Shown here: in pieces, positions 27,482-39,600 of the stretch
Numbering within the stretch: the stretch's first letter is position 1
Layout of the letters: every line of letters starts with the position of its first letter
Origin: Salegentibacter tibetensis
GTDB lineage: Bacteria > Bacteroidota > Bacteroidia > Flavobacteriales > Flavobacteriaceae
Assembly: GCF_020164485.1 (NCBI RefSeq)
Contig: NZ_JAIQZA010000017.1
Span: 26,428 to 90,427, forward strand
DNA: 64,000 nucleotides
Reading direction: 5' to 3'
Position numbers and translations under genes: made by a program
The notes under the pieces: generated by a model
What the model was told of the DNA's origin: nothing
Database searches by the model: none
Seen by the model: only the letters and a program-made list of their open reading frames with translations

Positions 27482-29332
27482 TTAATATTCAAACGCCCCT
27501 AAATCTGGTGCCGAGCCGTTAAAAGGCAAGCCTACATCCACTCCTTTGTCGATCAAATCGCTACCAGGGGTTAGATGGAAAAAGCTAACATCCGGAAGAC
27601 TTCCATCTTCTTTTCTAGGCCCCGTCAACTCTTCATAATCAATGCTTTCAAAGTCTTCAAAAGTCGTCTCAATACCATCCATCCAGCTATTGTTTGTAAC
27701 ATCGAGAGTAGTTGCATTGATGCTTCCTACTTCTCCAAGTACATTACTATTCTTTATGGTTAACTTCTCCAGAGGATTTGTATTGCCAAAAGCATAATTC
27801 CTACCATTATCATAAGCAGAGCAGTTGTATAGAGTTACATTACCCCTATTACTGTTATGATCGAAACCATCAGATGCGTTACCAACTGCTAAACAATTCA
27901 AATAAATAGCATCATGCTTTAAATCCTTGTTATCGCTTCCTCCGGTTTTAAATCCGTTGCCATCACCTCCGCTAGGAGTGCCGTCTTTTAAATAGCCATT
28001 TTCTATGGCCCAGCAATTTTCGTAAATAGTAGTAACATTATCGGCATTCCTTAAATAGCCATCCCAGCCATCATCCAGATTTCGCCACGCCCTGCAACCA
28101 ACAAATTTGTTGCCGGTGCCAACGTCTAACTTGCTTGCAAACCCGTCGGCATTCTCAATTGTAGAGTCAGCGTTAAAGTATGAGTCGCAATTTAGGATTG
28201 TGTTGTTAGATGCACCACTATCCAGCTGAAGCCCTGTATCTGCACATTCAGAAAAAGTACAGAATTCAATGAAGTTATTGTTACCTGTTATATTTAATCC
28301 GTTATCCCCCGCTTTATAAACATCAATGCCTTTAATATGCCAGTAACTGGCCTCTAGTTCGATTCCTCTGTTAGAAGAATTTTCAGACATTGAGGAAAAA
28401 TCAAATTTTGGCCTGGAATCATCTTCCGGGTGTGCTAGTAATGAGATCATATTACTTGCACTACCACTAGTGTTAATTTTAATGGTTGAATCAAAAGCAT
28501 ACTCACCTCCACGGATATAGATATTTTCACCCGGCATAGCCGCTGCTATAGCATCTAAAATTTCCTGCGAAGTACTTACCACTTCACCTTGTATAGAAGA
28601 TGTATTCTCACCAGTCCTAAAGGAAAATGTGTTGCTTATAGCTGTATTCTTCCCATCGGTGGTTTCTACGTGCCAGTAATAAATACTATTAGGCTCAACC
28701 TCAATTTCTATAGAGGTTTCTGTAAGACCTGTCCATTCCTCAGGTGGGTCCTGATCGCCGTCTACTGTATCTGCATACAAGGTATAGGTTAAAGGATCTC
28801 CATCTGTATCGGTTGAGGCAGCTTCCCATTCTAGGGTAACTTTTCCATCTACGGGTGAAACCATTACCCCAGAGGCAGGTGATATAAGCGTTGCAGGAAA
28901 AGGTACATTATTAGATCCGGGAACGCCAGCAACATAAAACCTGTAAGGTTCTGAGGCTGTAGTTTCTTCTCCATCATTCTTTGAAATAACCTTCCAGGTG
29001 TAAGGATTACCTCTTTCAAGTCTTACAATTATAGAGGTCGTATTAAGGTTTGGTCTCTGAGTAACTTCCTGAGTAGCCAAATTAGTGATCACGAGATCAT
29101 ATCTTTCGGCATCACTCGCTTCACTCCATTCAAAAGCTACTTCTGCCATATTAGCTATAACATCTCCAACCTCACATTCTGTATTGTTCTCCGGAAGTAC
29201 CAAACTGGCTACTCCAGGGACCGCATCATTAATTACCTCAGCATCATCGTCTTTAGAGCATGACACCGTTATAGCACCCATCATAAAAATCAGGAGCAGT
29301 TTGTAATAAGGTATATTTATAGGTTTTTTCAT
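27482..29332 (-). CDS. Pectate lyase PL9 with fibronectin-like N-terminal domains (lipoprotein)
   Basis: The 616-residue protein has a lipobox (TVSC, Cys25), two Fn3-like domains (about 40-140 and 147-245) and a right-handed beta-helix (about 250-616). The helix carries the PL9 calcium and catalytic set: an Asp in FASKLD, three Asp in LDDGWDG and the catalytic Lys in GNGFKTGG. The end PDLGAFEY is typical of these helices. It should cleave homogalacturonan endolytically from the cell surface. Its ATG overlaps the TGA of the preceding gene (ATGA), so it is coupled to the T9SS repeat protein. Confidence 0.92.
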   Translation of the reverse strand: MKKPINIPYYKLLLIFMMGAITVSCSKDDDAEVINDAVPGVASLVLPENNTECEVGDVIANMAEVAFEWSEASDAERYDLVITNLATQEVTQRPNLNTTSIIVRLERGNPYTWKVISKNDGEETTASEPYRFYVAGVPGSNNVPFPATLISPASGVMVSPVDGKVTLEWEAASTDTDGDPLTYTLYADTVDGDQDPPEEWTGLTETSIEIEVEPNSIYYWHVETTDGKNTAISNTFSFRTGENTSSIQGEVVSTSQEILDAIAAAMPGENIYIRGGEYAFDSTIKINTSGSASNMISLLAHPEDDSRPKFDFSSMSENSSNRGIELEASYWHIKGIDVYKAGDNGLNITGNNNFIEFCTFSECADTGLQLDSGASNNTILNCDSYFNADSTIENADGFASKLDVGTGNKFVGCRAWRNLDDGWDGYLRNADNVTTIYENCWAIENGYLKDGTPSGGDGNGFKTGGSDNKDLKHDAIYLNCLAVGNASDGFDHNSNRGNVTLYNCSAYDNGRNYAFGNTNPLEKLTIKNSNVLGEVGSINATTLDVTNNSWMDGIETTFEDFESIDYEELTGPRKEDGSLPDVSFFHLTPGSDLIDKGVDVGLPFNGSAPDLGAFEY

Positions 29333-32300
29333 GATTTAATAACTTTTATAGTTTTACTTACAGTGGCTGACTTTAATAGAAGTAAATAAATTCCATTTCT
29401 ATAATTGGTAAGGTCAAGCTGTATAACTCTGTCTGCAGGAACTTCCATATTTTCTGATATATATTCCTTTCCGCTAAGATTAATCAGGGATACATTTACG
29501 TTAGTATCTGTTCCATTAATATATACCTTAAGGTCGCCTTTGGTAGGGTTTGGGAACACTACAATATCTTCAGACAGTAAGACCTCTTTATAAAAAATGT
29601 CCTGACATTCAGAATCTGTAGAGATGGTAAACTTGTTTTTACCAGCTTCCAAATCTAAAACCACTCTTGATTGTGATGTGGTTGAGATTTTACCATTGTG
29701 CTCAATCTTATAAAGATTAGCTCCATCCAGTGAGAAGCTCACCGTGTTATTTGCATAATTCACAGAAGAATAGGCTTCTAAAGGCGTTGGTCCTTCTATG
29801 GTTACATTAAAACATTGCTCATATTCCTGTCCATCTATAGTTATACATATATCATATGTACCCGCAGAGAGATTCTCAATATTCGCCGAAAAATCATTAG
29901 AAGATGATAAGGTTGCAGATCCGCTACCTGCACCAGATACTGATACATTATAAGTGTAATTAGGATCTTCTGCGCTGATGCTTATAAACCCGTCACCGTT
30001 TCCATTACAACTTACATCATGCACAGATATACTAAAATTATCTGCCGCCAGGTTGAAAATTTCACAACCAAAAACATCGACAATGGCACCTTCGGGAGAA
30101 TCTGGACAATTATCCTCAAAATTTATGATTCCGTCTCCATCATCGTCTTCACATACATCTCCAATACCATTATTATCAGAATCTGCCTGATCTGGGTTAG
30201 GGGTATACATACAATTATCATCAGCATTCAGAATTCCGTCATTGTCGATATCGCCAAAAGGCCCAAGAGGTTCAGGTTCAAAAACTATATCGCTCGTGGT
30301 TTCACCAGTTATTTCCAATTGATTTTCCGGAATAAAATAACCATCTACCCCTTCACTCTCTATAGTATATTCAATATTTGGCTCGAGTTTTACGGAGTAT
30401 GTGGCCGCCTCTGTATCAATTATTGGTTTTGGAACATAAAGCCCATCAGCACCAGGATCAGGAGTAAATGTTAAAACTAAATCTCCGATATTCTCGTTAA
30501 GACCGGTTATCGATCCGGTAACGGAATAAATTTCGACTTTTTTAATAGTTATATCATGGTTAGTTGTGCTCTCAGTAACTTCTAATGAAGTACCATTAGA
30601 AATTATGTAACCATCAGCGCCTTCGAGGGAAATACTATACTCAAAGCCCGTTGGTAAGTCAACCTGGTACGACCCATCAGTTGGCGTAACGTTCCAGGTT
30701 TTTCCTTCTTCAATAGTAAATACTATTGAATAGTCTTCGGGGATTCCTGGAGCATCTGCTACTTCTACATTACCAGTTATGTTGGAATAAGTGGCAGGTT
30801 TGCGAATAATTCTAAAATAACTGGGTTTGTCGGCCGTATCATAAATATGATAGGTTCCACTAGCCTTTGCCACAAAACTTACCTCTTGAAGATCACCACC
30901 CACATTTACAACATCATTCTGTAGTTCAGGATCTGCGACATTTTCAAAATGAAGCTCACCAACACCATCCTGTCCAAGCACCCAAAGGCTTACTTTATCA
31001 TCTTCATTAAGATTCAAACTCATGAACCGGTCGGTAGCACCTCTGGAATTAATATAAACTCTTCCTTTGAACTCCTCGTAATCATTAATGTTTTCATCAT
31101 ATCGGGTCAAATTCGTATTGGTGGTTCGTAGACGGTCACTTCCGCCTCCGGTAAAGCTAAGATCACCAGCTGTAAAATCGGGCAAAGTATGATCTGAGGT
31201 TCCTGGCGTAATGGATTCATCATACCACGAGTTGATAATATCTTCCGTTAACATATTGTTGAACTGAGATTCGTCCAGTTGTGTTGCACCAAAATCCCAA
31301 ACATCACTAAGAACATTGCTCCCACCGCTTCCAACATCCTGGTCAGCACTTTTTCGTGTAATTCTAAAATAGCTGGGTTTATCGGTATCATCATAGATAT
31401 GATAAGTCCCTGTAGCTGTTGCAGTAAATTTTAACTCAGTGAGCTCACTTCCTAAAGCTACTACATCGTCTTGTAATGCCGGATCAGCCACATATTCAAA
31501 ATGAATATTACCATTACCATTCTGAGTAAGAGCCCAAATAGTTACTTCGTCGCCCTCGTTTAATTCAAGACTTAAATACCTGTCTGTAGCTCCAGATGAA
31601 TTAATATAAACTCTTCCTTTGAACTCCTCGTAATCATCAATGTTTTCATCATAACGGGTCAAATTCGTATTGGTGGTTCGTAAACGATCACTTCCACCTC
31701 CAACAAAACTAAGATCACCAACTGTAAAATCTGGCAAAGTATTGCCCGAACTTCCTGGTGTAATGGATTCATCATACCACGAGTTGATAATATCTTCTGT
31801 CAACATATTGTTGAACTGTGACTCGTCCAGTTGTGTTGCACCAAAATCCCAAACATCGGTAAGACCATTGCTCCCACTGCCTCCAGCATCCTGGTCAGCA
31901 CTTTTTCGTGTAATTCTAAAATAGCTGGGCTTATCAGTATCATCATAGATATGATAAGTTCCTGTAGCTGTTGCAGTAAAATTTAATTCGGTGAGCTCAC
32001 TTCCTAAAGCTACTACATCGTCTTGTAATGTCGGATCAGCCACATATTCAAAATGAATATTACCATTACCATTCTGAGTAAGTGCCCAAATAGTTACTTC
32101 GTCGCCCTCGTTTAATTCAAGACTTAAATACCTGTCTGTAGCTCCAGATGAATTAATATAAACTCTTCCTTTGAACTCCTCGTAATCATCAATGTTTTCA
32201 TCATAACGGGTCAAATTCGTATTGGTGGTTCGTAAACGATCACTTCCACCTCCAACAAAACTAAGATCACCAGCTGTAAAATCGGGCAAAGTATTGCCCG

Positions 32301-33057
32301 AACTTCCTGGTGTAATGGATTCATCATACCACGAGTTGATAATATCTTCTGTCAACATATTGTTGAACTGTGACTCGTCCAGTTGTGTTGCACCAAAATC
32401 CCAAACATCGGTAAGACCATTGCTCCCACCGCCTCCAGCATCCTGGTCAGCACTTTTTCGTGTAATTCTAAAATAGCTGGGTTTATCAGTATCATCATAG
32501 ATATGATAAGTCCCTGTAGCTGATGCAGTAAAATTTAATTCGGTGAGTTCACCTCCTACGGCTACAGAATCGTCTTGTAAGGCCGGATCGGCCACATATT
32601 CAAAATGAATATTACCATTACCATTCTGAGTAAGTGCCCAAATAGTTACTTCGTCGCCCTCCTTTAATTCCAGACTTAAATACCTGTCTGTAGCTCCAGA
32701 TGAATTAATATAAACCCTTCCTTTGAATTCCTCGTAATCATCAATGTTTTCATCATAACGGGTCAAATTCGTATTGGTGGTTCGTAAACGATCACTTCCA
32801 CCTCCGGTAAAACTAAGATCACCTACTATGAAATCAGGCAAAGTATTGCCCGAACTTCCTGGTGTAACTGATTCATCATACCACGAGTTTATAATAACTT
32901 CTGTTAACTTGTTATCAAACTGTGACTCGTCCAGTTGTGTTGCACCAAAATCCCAAACATCGGTAAGACCATCTGATGGTTCTGGTTGGTTTTGTGAAAA
33001 GCCCTGAGTAATTCCCAACAAAAGGATAAGGCCTAAAAGATGTAATCGTTTCATCAT
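29329..33057 (-). CDS. T9SS-secreted protein with four tandem 184-residue modules
   Basis: The 1242-residue protein has a signal peptide (ending GFSQ) and four near-identical modules at residues 31-214, 215-398, 399-582 and 583 to about 760, each starting [17 protein letters not shown] and ending [11 protein letters not shown]. Two or three small beta-sandwich domains follow, then thrombospondin type 3-like calcium repeats ([14 protein letters not shown]), a further domain and a type A T9SS sorting tail ([11 protein letters not shown] to KVIKS). No lyase or hydrolase motif is visible. I recall similar modules attached to pectinases in Bacteroidota, so carbohydrate binding or adhesion to pectin is the likely role. 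It heads a transcript with PL9. Confidence 0.85.
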   Translation of the reverse strand: MMKRLHLLGLILLLGITQGFSQNQPEPSDGLTDVWDFGATQLDESQFDNKLTEVIINSWYDESVTPGSSGNTLPDFIVGDLSFTGGGSDRLRTTNTNLTRYDENIDDYEEFKGRVYINSSGATDRYLSLELKEGDEVTIWALTQNGNGNIHFEYVADPALQDDSVAVGGELTELNFTASATGTYHIYDDTDKPSYFRITRKSADQDAGGGGSNGLTDVWDFGATQLDESQFNNMLTEDIINSWYDESITPGSSGNTLPDFTAGDLSFVGGGSDRLRTTNTNLTRYDENIDDYEEFKGRVYINSSGATDRYLSLELNEGDEVTIWALTQNGNGNIHFEYVADPTLQDDVVALGSELTELNFTATATGTYHIYDDTDKPSYFRITRKSADQDAGGSGSNGLTDVWDFGATQLDESQFNNMLTEDIINSWYDESITPGSSGNTLPDFTVGDLSFVGGGSDRLRTTNTNLTRYDENIDDYEEFKGRVYINSSGATDRYLSLELNEGDEVTIWALTQNGNGNIHFEYVADPALQDDVVALGSELTELKFTATATGTYHIYDDTDKPSYFRITRKSADQDVGSGGSNVLSDVWDFGATQLDESQFNNMLTEDIINSWYDESITPGTSDHTLPDFTAGDLSFTGGGSDRLRTTNTNLTRYDENINDYEEFKGRVYINSRGATDRFMSLNLNEDDKVSLWVLGQDGVGELHFENVADPELQNDVVNVGGDLQEVSFVAKASGTYHIYDTADKPSYFRIIRKPATYSNITGNVEVADAPGIPEDYSIVFTIEEGKTWNVTPTDGSYQVDLPTGFEYSISLEGADGYIISNGTSLEVTESTTNHDITIKKVEIYSVTGSITGLNENIGDLVLTFTPDPGADGLYVPKPIIDTEAATYSVKLEPNIEYTIESEGVDGYFIPENQLEITGETTSDIVFEPEPLGPFGDIDNDGILNADDNCMYTPNPDQADSDNNGIGDVCEDDDGDGIINFEDNCPDSPEGAIVDVFGCEIFNLAADNFSISVHDVSCNGNGDGFISISAEDPNYTYNVSVSGAGSGSATLSSSNDFSANIENLSAGTYDICITIDGQEYEQCFNVTIEGPTPLEAYSSVNYANNTVSFSLDGANLYKIEHNGKISTTSQSRVVLDLEAGKNKFTISTDSECQDIFYKEVLLSEDIVVFPNPTKGDLKVYINGTDTNVNVSLINLSGKEYISENMEVPADRVIQLDLTNYRNGIYLLLLKSATVSKTIKVIKS
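30760..32967 (-). repeat. Four tandem 552-bp repeats inside the T9SS protein gene
   Basis: The units run 32416-32967, 31864-32415, 31312-31863 and about 30760-31311, with an exact period of 552 bp (184 codons). Units 1-3 are nearly identical at DNA level over long stretches. Unit 4 is more diverged at its 3' half. Such identity points to recent duplication or gene conversion, and copy number may vary between strains. Confidence 0.93.
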
Positions 33058-33198
33058 TCCATAAAAGATTTAATTAATAATGTATTCTATTCTAGTCTTA
33101 GAATTGTTAACTGCTTTTATATTAAAAGCGCGTTGCTCTTTTCCTTTTACCTGTTGAGCAGGCTTCAGAGGTTACTCTTAAAAGCCAAAAAAATAAAT

Positions 33199-33235
33199 AA
33201 AAAGGGTGTGCATCATTACGATGCATACCCTTTTT
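33199..33235. terminator. Bidirectional-type terminator after the susCD-SGBP operon
   Basis: AAAAAGGGTGTGCATC pairs with GATGCATACCCTTTTT around a 5-base loop (33215-33219), with one wobble pair in the stem. On the minus strand a T-rich run follows. It lies 23 bp downstream of the 33259 stop codon, so it ends the SusC-SusD-SGBP transcript. The 33058-33198 stretch before the next gene should then hold its promoter, though no clear TAnnTTTG box was found there. Confidence 0.85.
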
Positions 33236-33258
33236 AATATTTATAGTTTCGATACATA

Positions 33259-34815
33259 TTATCTCCAGCGGGGGTCACCTATGTTGTTATCTATTAAAGT
33301 TTGATTAGTGATCGTAAAATCTCCAGTTGATGGGTCTACAAACCCTGGATCTAAATTGAAATAATTACTGTCATCAAAAATATACTGAGACGTATCATAG
33401 AATCCAGGTGCATTAAAGTAATTATTATTACTAAATGAAGGAGATTCATCTATTCCCTCTCTATCGGCATAACCTTCTGATTCAGTCTCGGCGATCAAAG
33501 TATTTCTCACCGTTACGTCATTCGATACAAATCGAACATATAATAATCTTCTACTATCATCATCAGAAACTGCGTAAAAGGTGCAGCTATCAATAACAAT
33601 ATTAGCAGTTACACCAGTATCATTGGAGGTGCCACTGGCATCCATCCTTATAAAGTCCCGGCCTGGAGCACAATTATAAAAAGTACTCGATAAGATGTTA
33701 ATATTAAGTACATCAGAATTCCTGAAGTCAATAAAATCCCCTCCCGAAGTAAAAATGTTGTACACAATACTGTTTTCAACCGTTAGCGTTTGTAAAATTG
33801 CATCGGTTTCGTTACCGGCAATGAAGGAACGTCCATAATCATGGATGTTACAACCACTTATTAGAAGAGAATTATAATTTCCTGGACCGGTGTACCTTAC
33901 AACATCCTGTAGATCTGATGATCCTTCACCTAGTCCCTGTAAATTCAGATCGATTAATTCAACATTCTCAGCTCCCGCAACCAGTTCAAAATTTAATTTT
34001 AGAAGTGGTTTATCGAAACTCCTCAAACCTCTAATGGTTAAAGATTTATCAAGGGTAATAGTACCAGTTTGTTCGGTATAATCACCAGGTTCCAGGACCA
34101 GAATATCTCCTGTACTGGCATCTGCGATCTTTTGCAACAAGTCATCCTCAGGAGTTACCAAAATACCTGTACCGATATCGATTCCAGTTGTAAAAGTTTT
34201 AACGCCTCTTATTTGACTGCCGTTAAGTAAGGTCGCGGTATAATCTGTTTCGGGAGTGAGACCAGTTACGGTAGCTGTACCGCTGGATTTATCTTCACCT
34301 GTAATGGTGTAAGTGATATCACCTGGGCTAAAGCTTATTTCAGTAACCTCACTGTCAGGCACCCATCTCAGGATAGCCTCCTTGGCCTTAACATCACCGG
34401 GTTCACCTTCTATAAAAATTTGTTCTGTTAAAGTTCGTGCTCTGATAGTTGCCCAGGAGGAATCATCAAGCCCCCTCTCACTTATGGCTTTCACTCTTAT
34501 AGAATAAAAAGTTTCACTTTCTAATGGAACCAGAACTGGCAATTCATCTGGATTAACTTCAACAGTTTTTACAATATTGTCGAAGCTTGTTGAATCATCA
34601 GAAATCTCAACAATATAACTATTATGGTTTTCATCAGCTGTCCAGTTTAGCTCTACATTTACCTGATTCCTTACGAAGGCCCTGAGATTTACCGGAGCAA
34701 ATTCTCTGTTAACCGGAAGCTCTTCGATAAGTTCTTTATCATAGTCGCAACCTGTAACGGTAACCGCTAGTAGAAGAGCTATTAGCAAACTTTTAAAGAT
34801 ATATTTTACTTTCAT
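33259..34815 (-). CDS. Surface glycan-binding lipoprotein (Fn3 + DUF4957/DUF5123 type)
   Basis: The 518-residue protein has an SPII signal (lipobox VTGC, Cys23), two Fn3-like domains (about 40-210) and a beta-helix-like C-terminal region (about 225-515) resembling DUF4957/DUF5123. It takes the SusE/SusF position directly after susD (31-bp gap), where surface glycan-binding proteins are found. No catalytic residues of PL or GH28 families were seen, so it is read as a pectin-capture protein on the outer membrane. The beta-helix might still hide a lyase activity. Confidence 0.85.
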   Translation of the reverse strand: MKVKYIFKSLLIALLLAVTVTGCDYDKELIEELPVNREFAPVNLRAFVRNQVNVELNWTADENHNSYIVEISDDSTSFDNIVKTVEVNPDELPVLVPLESETFYSIRVKAISERGLDDSSWATIRARTLTEQIFIEGEPGDVKAKEAILRWVPDSEVTEISFSPGDITYTITGEDKSSGTATVTGLTPETDYTATLLNGSQIRGVKTFTTGIDIGTGILVTPEDDLLQKIADASTGDILVLEPGDYTEQTGTITLDKSLTIRGLRSFDKPLLKLNFELVAGAENVELIDLNLQGLGEGSSDLQDVVRYTGPGNYNSLLISGCNIHDYGRSFIAGNETDAILQTLTVENSIVYNIFTSGGDFIDFRNSDVLNINILSSTFYNCAPGRDFIRMDASGTSNDTGVTANIVIDSCTFYAVSDDDSRRLLYVRFVSNDVTVRNTLIAETESEGYADREGIDESPSFSNNNYFNAPGFYDTSQYIFDDSNYFNLDPGFVDPSTGDFTITNQTLIDNNIGDPRWR

Positions 34816-34846
34816 AACTTATAAATTAAATCTGTTTTATTAGGTT

Positions 34847-36646
34847 CTAGTAACCGTAATCATTTACCAATTGGCCATTACTGGCGTCAATAAAGACTTG
34901 CCAAATTGGCCAGAATTGTCTGTCATCTGGATTGACTCCCGGCTTATAAAGCGTGTTTATCACCTCATCAAGTGGCTGATCCCAATTGAATGCGGAATAC
35001 TCAGGCCCAGGATTACCGGTTTCACCTCTATTTAAACCGTAGATATCCAAAGTATAACCATCATCTTCATATTTATAATAAAGTGTGGTGGGCACATTGG
35101 CATAGTCTCCCGTTCTATTTTCCAGATTTTCTAGTTCTTGCTTTTCTTCGTCAAGTTTTGTACTAAGAAGGTTCCAGCGAATAAGGTCCATTTTTCGACT
35201 CATTTCCCCTGTAAATTCGTATTTATATTCTTCTACAATAGCATTGAACATCTCTTCTTTAGAACCAAGGGCATCAACATAAGCATCTACTTTTTCCGCT
35301 TGAAGATCGGAAGGGAATGCCCTACGACGAATTTCCTTAAGATATGGTGCTGCCGCTCCCGGACCTTCCAGTTCATTGGCTGCTTCTGCTGCAGTTAAGA
35401 GAACCTCTGCATATCTCATATAAATCCAATTTACTCCATCGTCATTTGTAGAAGTTACATAACGATCCATCCATTCGTATCTATATTTACCAAAATACCA
35501 GGTATCAATACCCCCAAGTTCCTGCTGCGCAACCCCCTCTACTGCAGCACCCCATTCATAGGGAACACTTGTAACATCTCTCCTGGTATCATCTTCATCG
35601 AAATCGTACCAAACCGTAGGTGTAGGACCTGCATCACCACCTCTGGGCTGACCGGTAAACTGATCCACACTATTGTGAGGAACGGCGAATGAAAATAATA
35701 CCCTACCGCGCCCATCAGCAAAAGGAATTTCCCATAATGATTCACCGCCGGCATTTATATTTTCTTCATTGTATTTTCTCCAGAATCCTTCAAATGAAGG
35801 GTCAAGGTGAGCCCTTCCACTATTAATAACTGATCGACTTTCCTCAAGTGCTAAACGATACATATTCTCAACAGAAAGATCTGGATCATTACTTCTCCTT
35901 ATCCCATCGGGGTATTGTTGAAAACCGCCGGCCACAAGTGCAAGCCTTGCTCTCAGTCCCTTGACAAATGCTTTATTAATGCGTTCTACTGAAGTAGTGG
36001 CGGGAGTTTCATTAGGCCATGCAACTAATGTTGAGGCTTCACCAAGATCAGCGATAAGACGTTTGTATATTGTGTCGCGACTTGTTTTTGGTAAATACAG
36101 CGTCTCTGATGTGATAGGTTCAAAACGGGCGGGAACATCCCCCCAGGCTTTCATAAGGTCTGTATAATAAATAGCCCTGTATGTAAGTGCTGCTCCCAAA
36201 AGTTGTCCAAATTCGCTACCTGGCTCAGGATTACCAAAATTTCTTAAACCACGTATTACAATATTTGCTCGTTCTATCCCCTGATACATCATGGCCCAGG
36301 CGTTATTATCAGTATTCATTCTGGAATTGCCAGGTTTGGCATCGTAATAAAGTAGATCAGCATCTGAACCTTCATTACCAGCACGATAATGATATTCCAC
36401 ATCTGTATTAAATCCATAAAAAGGGATAAACCGACCACGATAAGAGTTCGTTTGTCCCATGGGTTCAAGAATACCATCAACGGCACCTCTTGCTAAACCA
36501 ACCGTTGAAAAAATAGTAGATTCATCCAGGGTTGATTTTGCCGGAGCCTCCAAAAAGTCCTCATCTAAAAAATCCTCCTCGCAGGATAAAATCAGGCTGG
36601 TTAAAACAAATACCGAACAGATTTTTATTAAGTTTTTCATTTTCAT
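34847..36646 (-). CDS. susD: SusD/RagB-family outer-membrane glycan-binding lipoprotein
   Basis: The 599-residue protein has a lipobox (LSC, about residue 22) followed by the acidic stretch EEDFLDEDF, a usual lipoprotein export signal in this phylum. The N-terminal RagB/SusD TPR region and C-terminal SusD domain fit by length and by Trp/Tyr-rich segments. It forms the lid of the SusCD transporter with the protein encoded 7 bp upstream. The likely ligand is oligogalacturonide, judged from the locus. Confidence 0.94.
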   Translation of the reverse strand: MKMKNLIKICSVFVLTSLILSCEEDFLDEDFLEAPAKSTLDESTIFSTVGLARGAVDGILEPMGQTNSYRGRFIPFYGFNTDVEYHYRAGNEGSDADLLYYDAKPGNSRMNTDNNAWAMMYQGIERANIVIRGLRNFGNPEPGSEFGQLLGAALTYRAIYYTDLMKAWGDVPARFEPITSETLYLPKTSRDTIYKRLIADLGEASTLVAWPNETPATTSVERINKAFVKGLRARLALVAGGFQQYPDGIRRSNDPDLSVENMYRLALEESRSVINSGRAHLDPSFEGFWRKYNEENINAGGESLWEIPFADGRGRVLFSFAVPHNSVDQFTGQPRGGDAGPTPTVWYDFDEDDTRRDVTSVPYEWGAAVEGVAQQELGGIDTWYFGKYRYEWMDRYVTSTNDDGVNWIYMRYAEVLLTAAEAANELEGPGAAAPYLKEIRRRAFPSDLQAEKVDAYVDALGSKEEMFNAIVEEYKYEFTGEMSRKMDLIRWNLLSTKLDEEKQELENLENRTGDYANVPTTLYYKYEDDGYTLDIYGLNRGETGNPGPEYSAFNWDQPLDEVINTLYKPGVNPDDRQFWPIWQVFIDASNGQLVNDYGY

Positions 36647-36653
36647 CTAATTT

Positions 36654-39600
36654 TTAAAAATTAAGGTTTAGTCCAAATACTATTTGTCTGTTTCTAGGAA
36701 ACGGAGAAAAATCAACTCCCGGAGTTAGAGGGGTACTTCTCCTTGTAGAAACTTCTGGATCAAGACCTGAATAATCGGTTAGGATAAACACATTATTTGC
36801 CGTTGCGTAAAATCTTAGTTTAGTAATATTATATTTTGACATAAGCGAGCTAGGTATTGTGTAACCTAAACTAAGTGTATTCAACCTGAGAAATGACCCA
36901 TCTTCTACTGCCCAATCACTAAATACGTAACTTCGCATATTTGGAGACCACATAGTCGTGTTTGTGTTTGCAGCTGCAAGCGCATCAGGATCAGTTATAA
37001 GCTGCCCGGTTTCAGGATTAAGATTCGTCCACCTACGTCCATCTCCCATGATCGTGCTTAAGTTACGATACTGACTGTTTTCGTTGGCTGTGGTATACTG
37101 AACTTTGTTAGCATTATAAACATCATTCCCCACGCTAAAGTTAAAAGCCGCAGTAAGATCGAATCCGTATGCATAAGCATCTAACACAAAACCACCGGTA
37201 AAATCCGGGTTAGAATCCCCAATAATAGAGTTATCATTAATATCTACTATTCCATCGCCATTAATATCCTTCAACTTCAAAGAGCCAGGCATTACTTCAC
37301 CAATAAGGTCACTATTATCTACCACTTCTGGTTTTAACGTATAGGTATTTGTTACGGCATCAAAATCAAAATCTGATACTTCATAGCGTCCATCATTCTG
37401 ATAGCCAAACATCGCTCCTACAGGTTGGCCGACCCATACAGCATAATCACTTCCAATTTCTGAAGAGGCCCAGCCTGAGTACTCCTGATAATCTTCCAGA
37501 GAACCTAAGGAATTAATTTTGTTCCTGTTCGCTGATGCATTAACAGCGAAACTTAATCCATAGTTTTGTTTAGTAATTGCGTTAATATTTAATGAGCCTT
37601 CTACACCTGAATTTTGGATCTCACCTAGATTTCTATATTGAAACTCATATCCAGATCCCGGGGTACGAAATGCAAGCAATAGGTCTGTAGTTATATTTTT
37701 ATAAGCCTCAAAACTACCTCTTAAGACACCACCGAACATATCAAAGTCAAGACCGACATTCTGTGTTACCGTAGTTTCCCATTTAAGATCTGGGTTAGCC
37801 AGAACTCTTGAAGATGACCAATAAGTTGGAATCTCATTTAAATAGGTAGTAGTATTTGACTGAAAGCTTTGCACGGTTTGACCGGCTGGTATATTATTAT
37901 TACCAGCTTCACCATAACTTAATCTCAACTTAAGAGCATTTAACCATTCCACGTTTTTTAGAAAATTCTCCTCTTTTAATTTCCAAGCTACTGCTGCCGA
38001 AGGAAAGTATCCCCAGCGATTGTCGCCCAGGAATTTACTCGAACCATCAGCACGGTAAGTAGCTGTAACTAAATATTTACTTTTAAAATCATAATTAACA
38101 CGCCCAAAGAAAGATAATAACTTATCATCAGGCCTGTAGAAATTGTCCACGCTTTGTGGCGTACCCTGAGTAGTTAACTTTCTGGTAGTTTCAAAACCAA
38201 AGTCCTTTGGAAAACCCTGAATTTCAGAAGTCTCTTCGTTATCCTGGGTAACGATCATCTCCTGACCTAATAGCAATTTAAGGTTATGATCTTCACTAAG
38301 AAAACTATTAAAATCATAATTAATCGTATTAGCATTCCTAAAACTTTCACGCTTTCGATCGCTGTAAACCAGTGCAGGCAATCCCTGATTATCTGCAGAT
38401 GGTCTATTGCGCGAATAATAAGTGGAGCGGCCATAATAGCGATAATCCTGTTCAATGCGGTGGTCAAGACCATAATCAGATTGGAATCTAAGATTATCGA
38501 TTATATCCCAGCCAAAACTTCCCAACATATTAAAATTCTTTCTTAGTTGCTGTCTTTGATTATCGGATGTAGCTACAAAAGGATTAACCAGATAACCGGC
38601 TAAGGCTTGGTCTGTATCTGTAGTTGTAAGTCCTGAAATTGGAACTGGAGAATATTGAACACTAAATTTCAATCGGGAATCAGCAGAAGAAATCTCATTC
38701 TGCTCATTTGTTCCTCCTCCGTTGATCTCTGTTTCGGAATAACGAACGGTAAAAGATAAATCTACCTTCTCCCCAGCCTGACTCTTAAGAGCTAACGATA
38801 AGTTATCCCTTTTATAATCGGAACCGAGCATAATAGTATTTACATCATAATGAGCATAATTAAAGTTGAAACTGGCCTTTTCAGAACCACCCCTAATCGC
38901 TAAATCATGGCTCTGAACTTCGCCCATATTACCATAAATCTGTTTTTGCCAGTTATTGCCTTCCTGTCCGACATATTGATCGTAATCCTGCCAAAGTCCA
39001 AAATATCTCTCGTAAGAATCTAAGTTTTCGGAATCTCTAAGCAACGCATATTCATACTGCCACTTAACATAATCTTCCGGCTCTAGAACATCAATGGTAT
39101 TTGCAATTTTTTGGAATCCGTAAAAAGTATTGAAATTCACATTTATTTCACCACTCCTTCCGTCCTTGGTAGTAATAATTATAACCCCATTTGCACCTCT
39201 TGAACCGTATATGGCAGTAGATGAGGCATCTTTTAATACCGAAATGCTCTCAATATCGGTAGGGCTAATATCACTCATGCTGTTTACAGGAAAACCATCC
39301 ACTATTATTAAAGGAGAACTATCCTGGGTAAGTGAACCGTTACCACGTATCCTAATATTTATTTCAGCATCGGGAGAGCCTTCTGTAGACAACACCTGCA
39401 CACCGGCAAGTCTACCCGTTAAAGTTTCAGCCACACTCGATCTTGCTTGTTCCGTAAGATCGTTTCCTGAAATTGATACCACCGAACCTGTTAAATCTGA
39501 TTTTTTAGTTGTACCATATCCTACAACAACGACCTCATCCAGTGAATCTGAATCTACTTGAAGGGTGGCATTGATAGTGCTTCTCCCATCTGCATTAACT

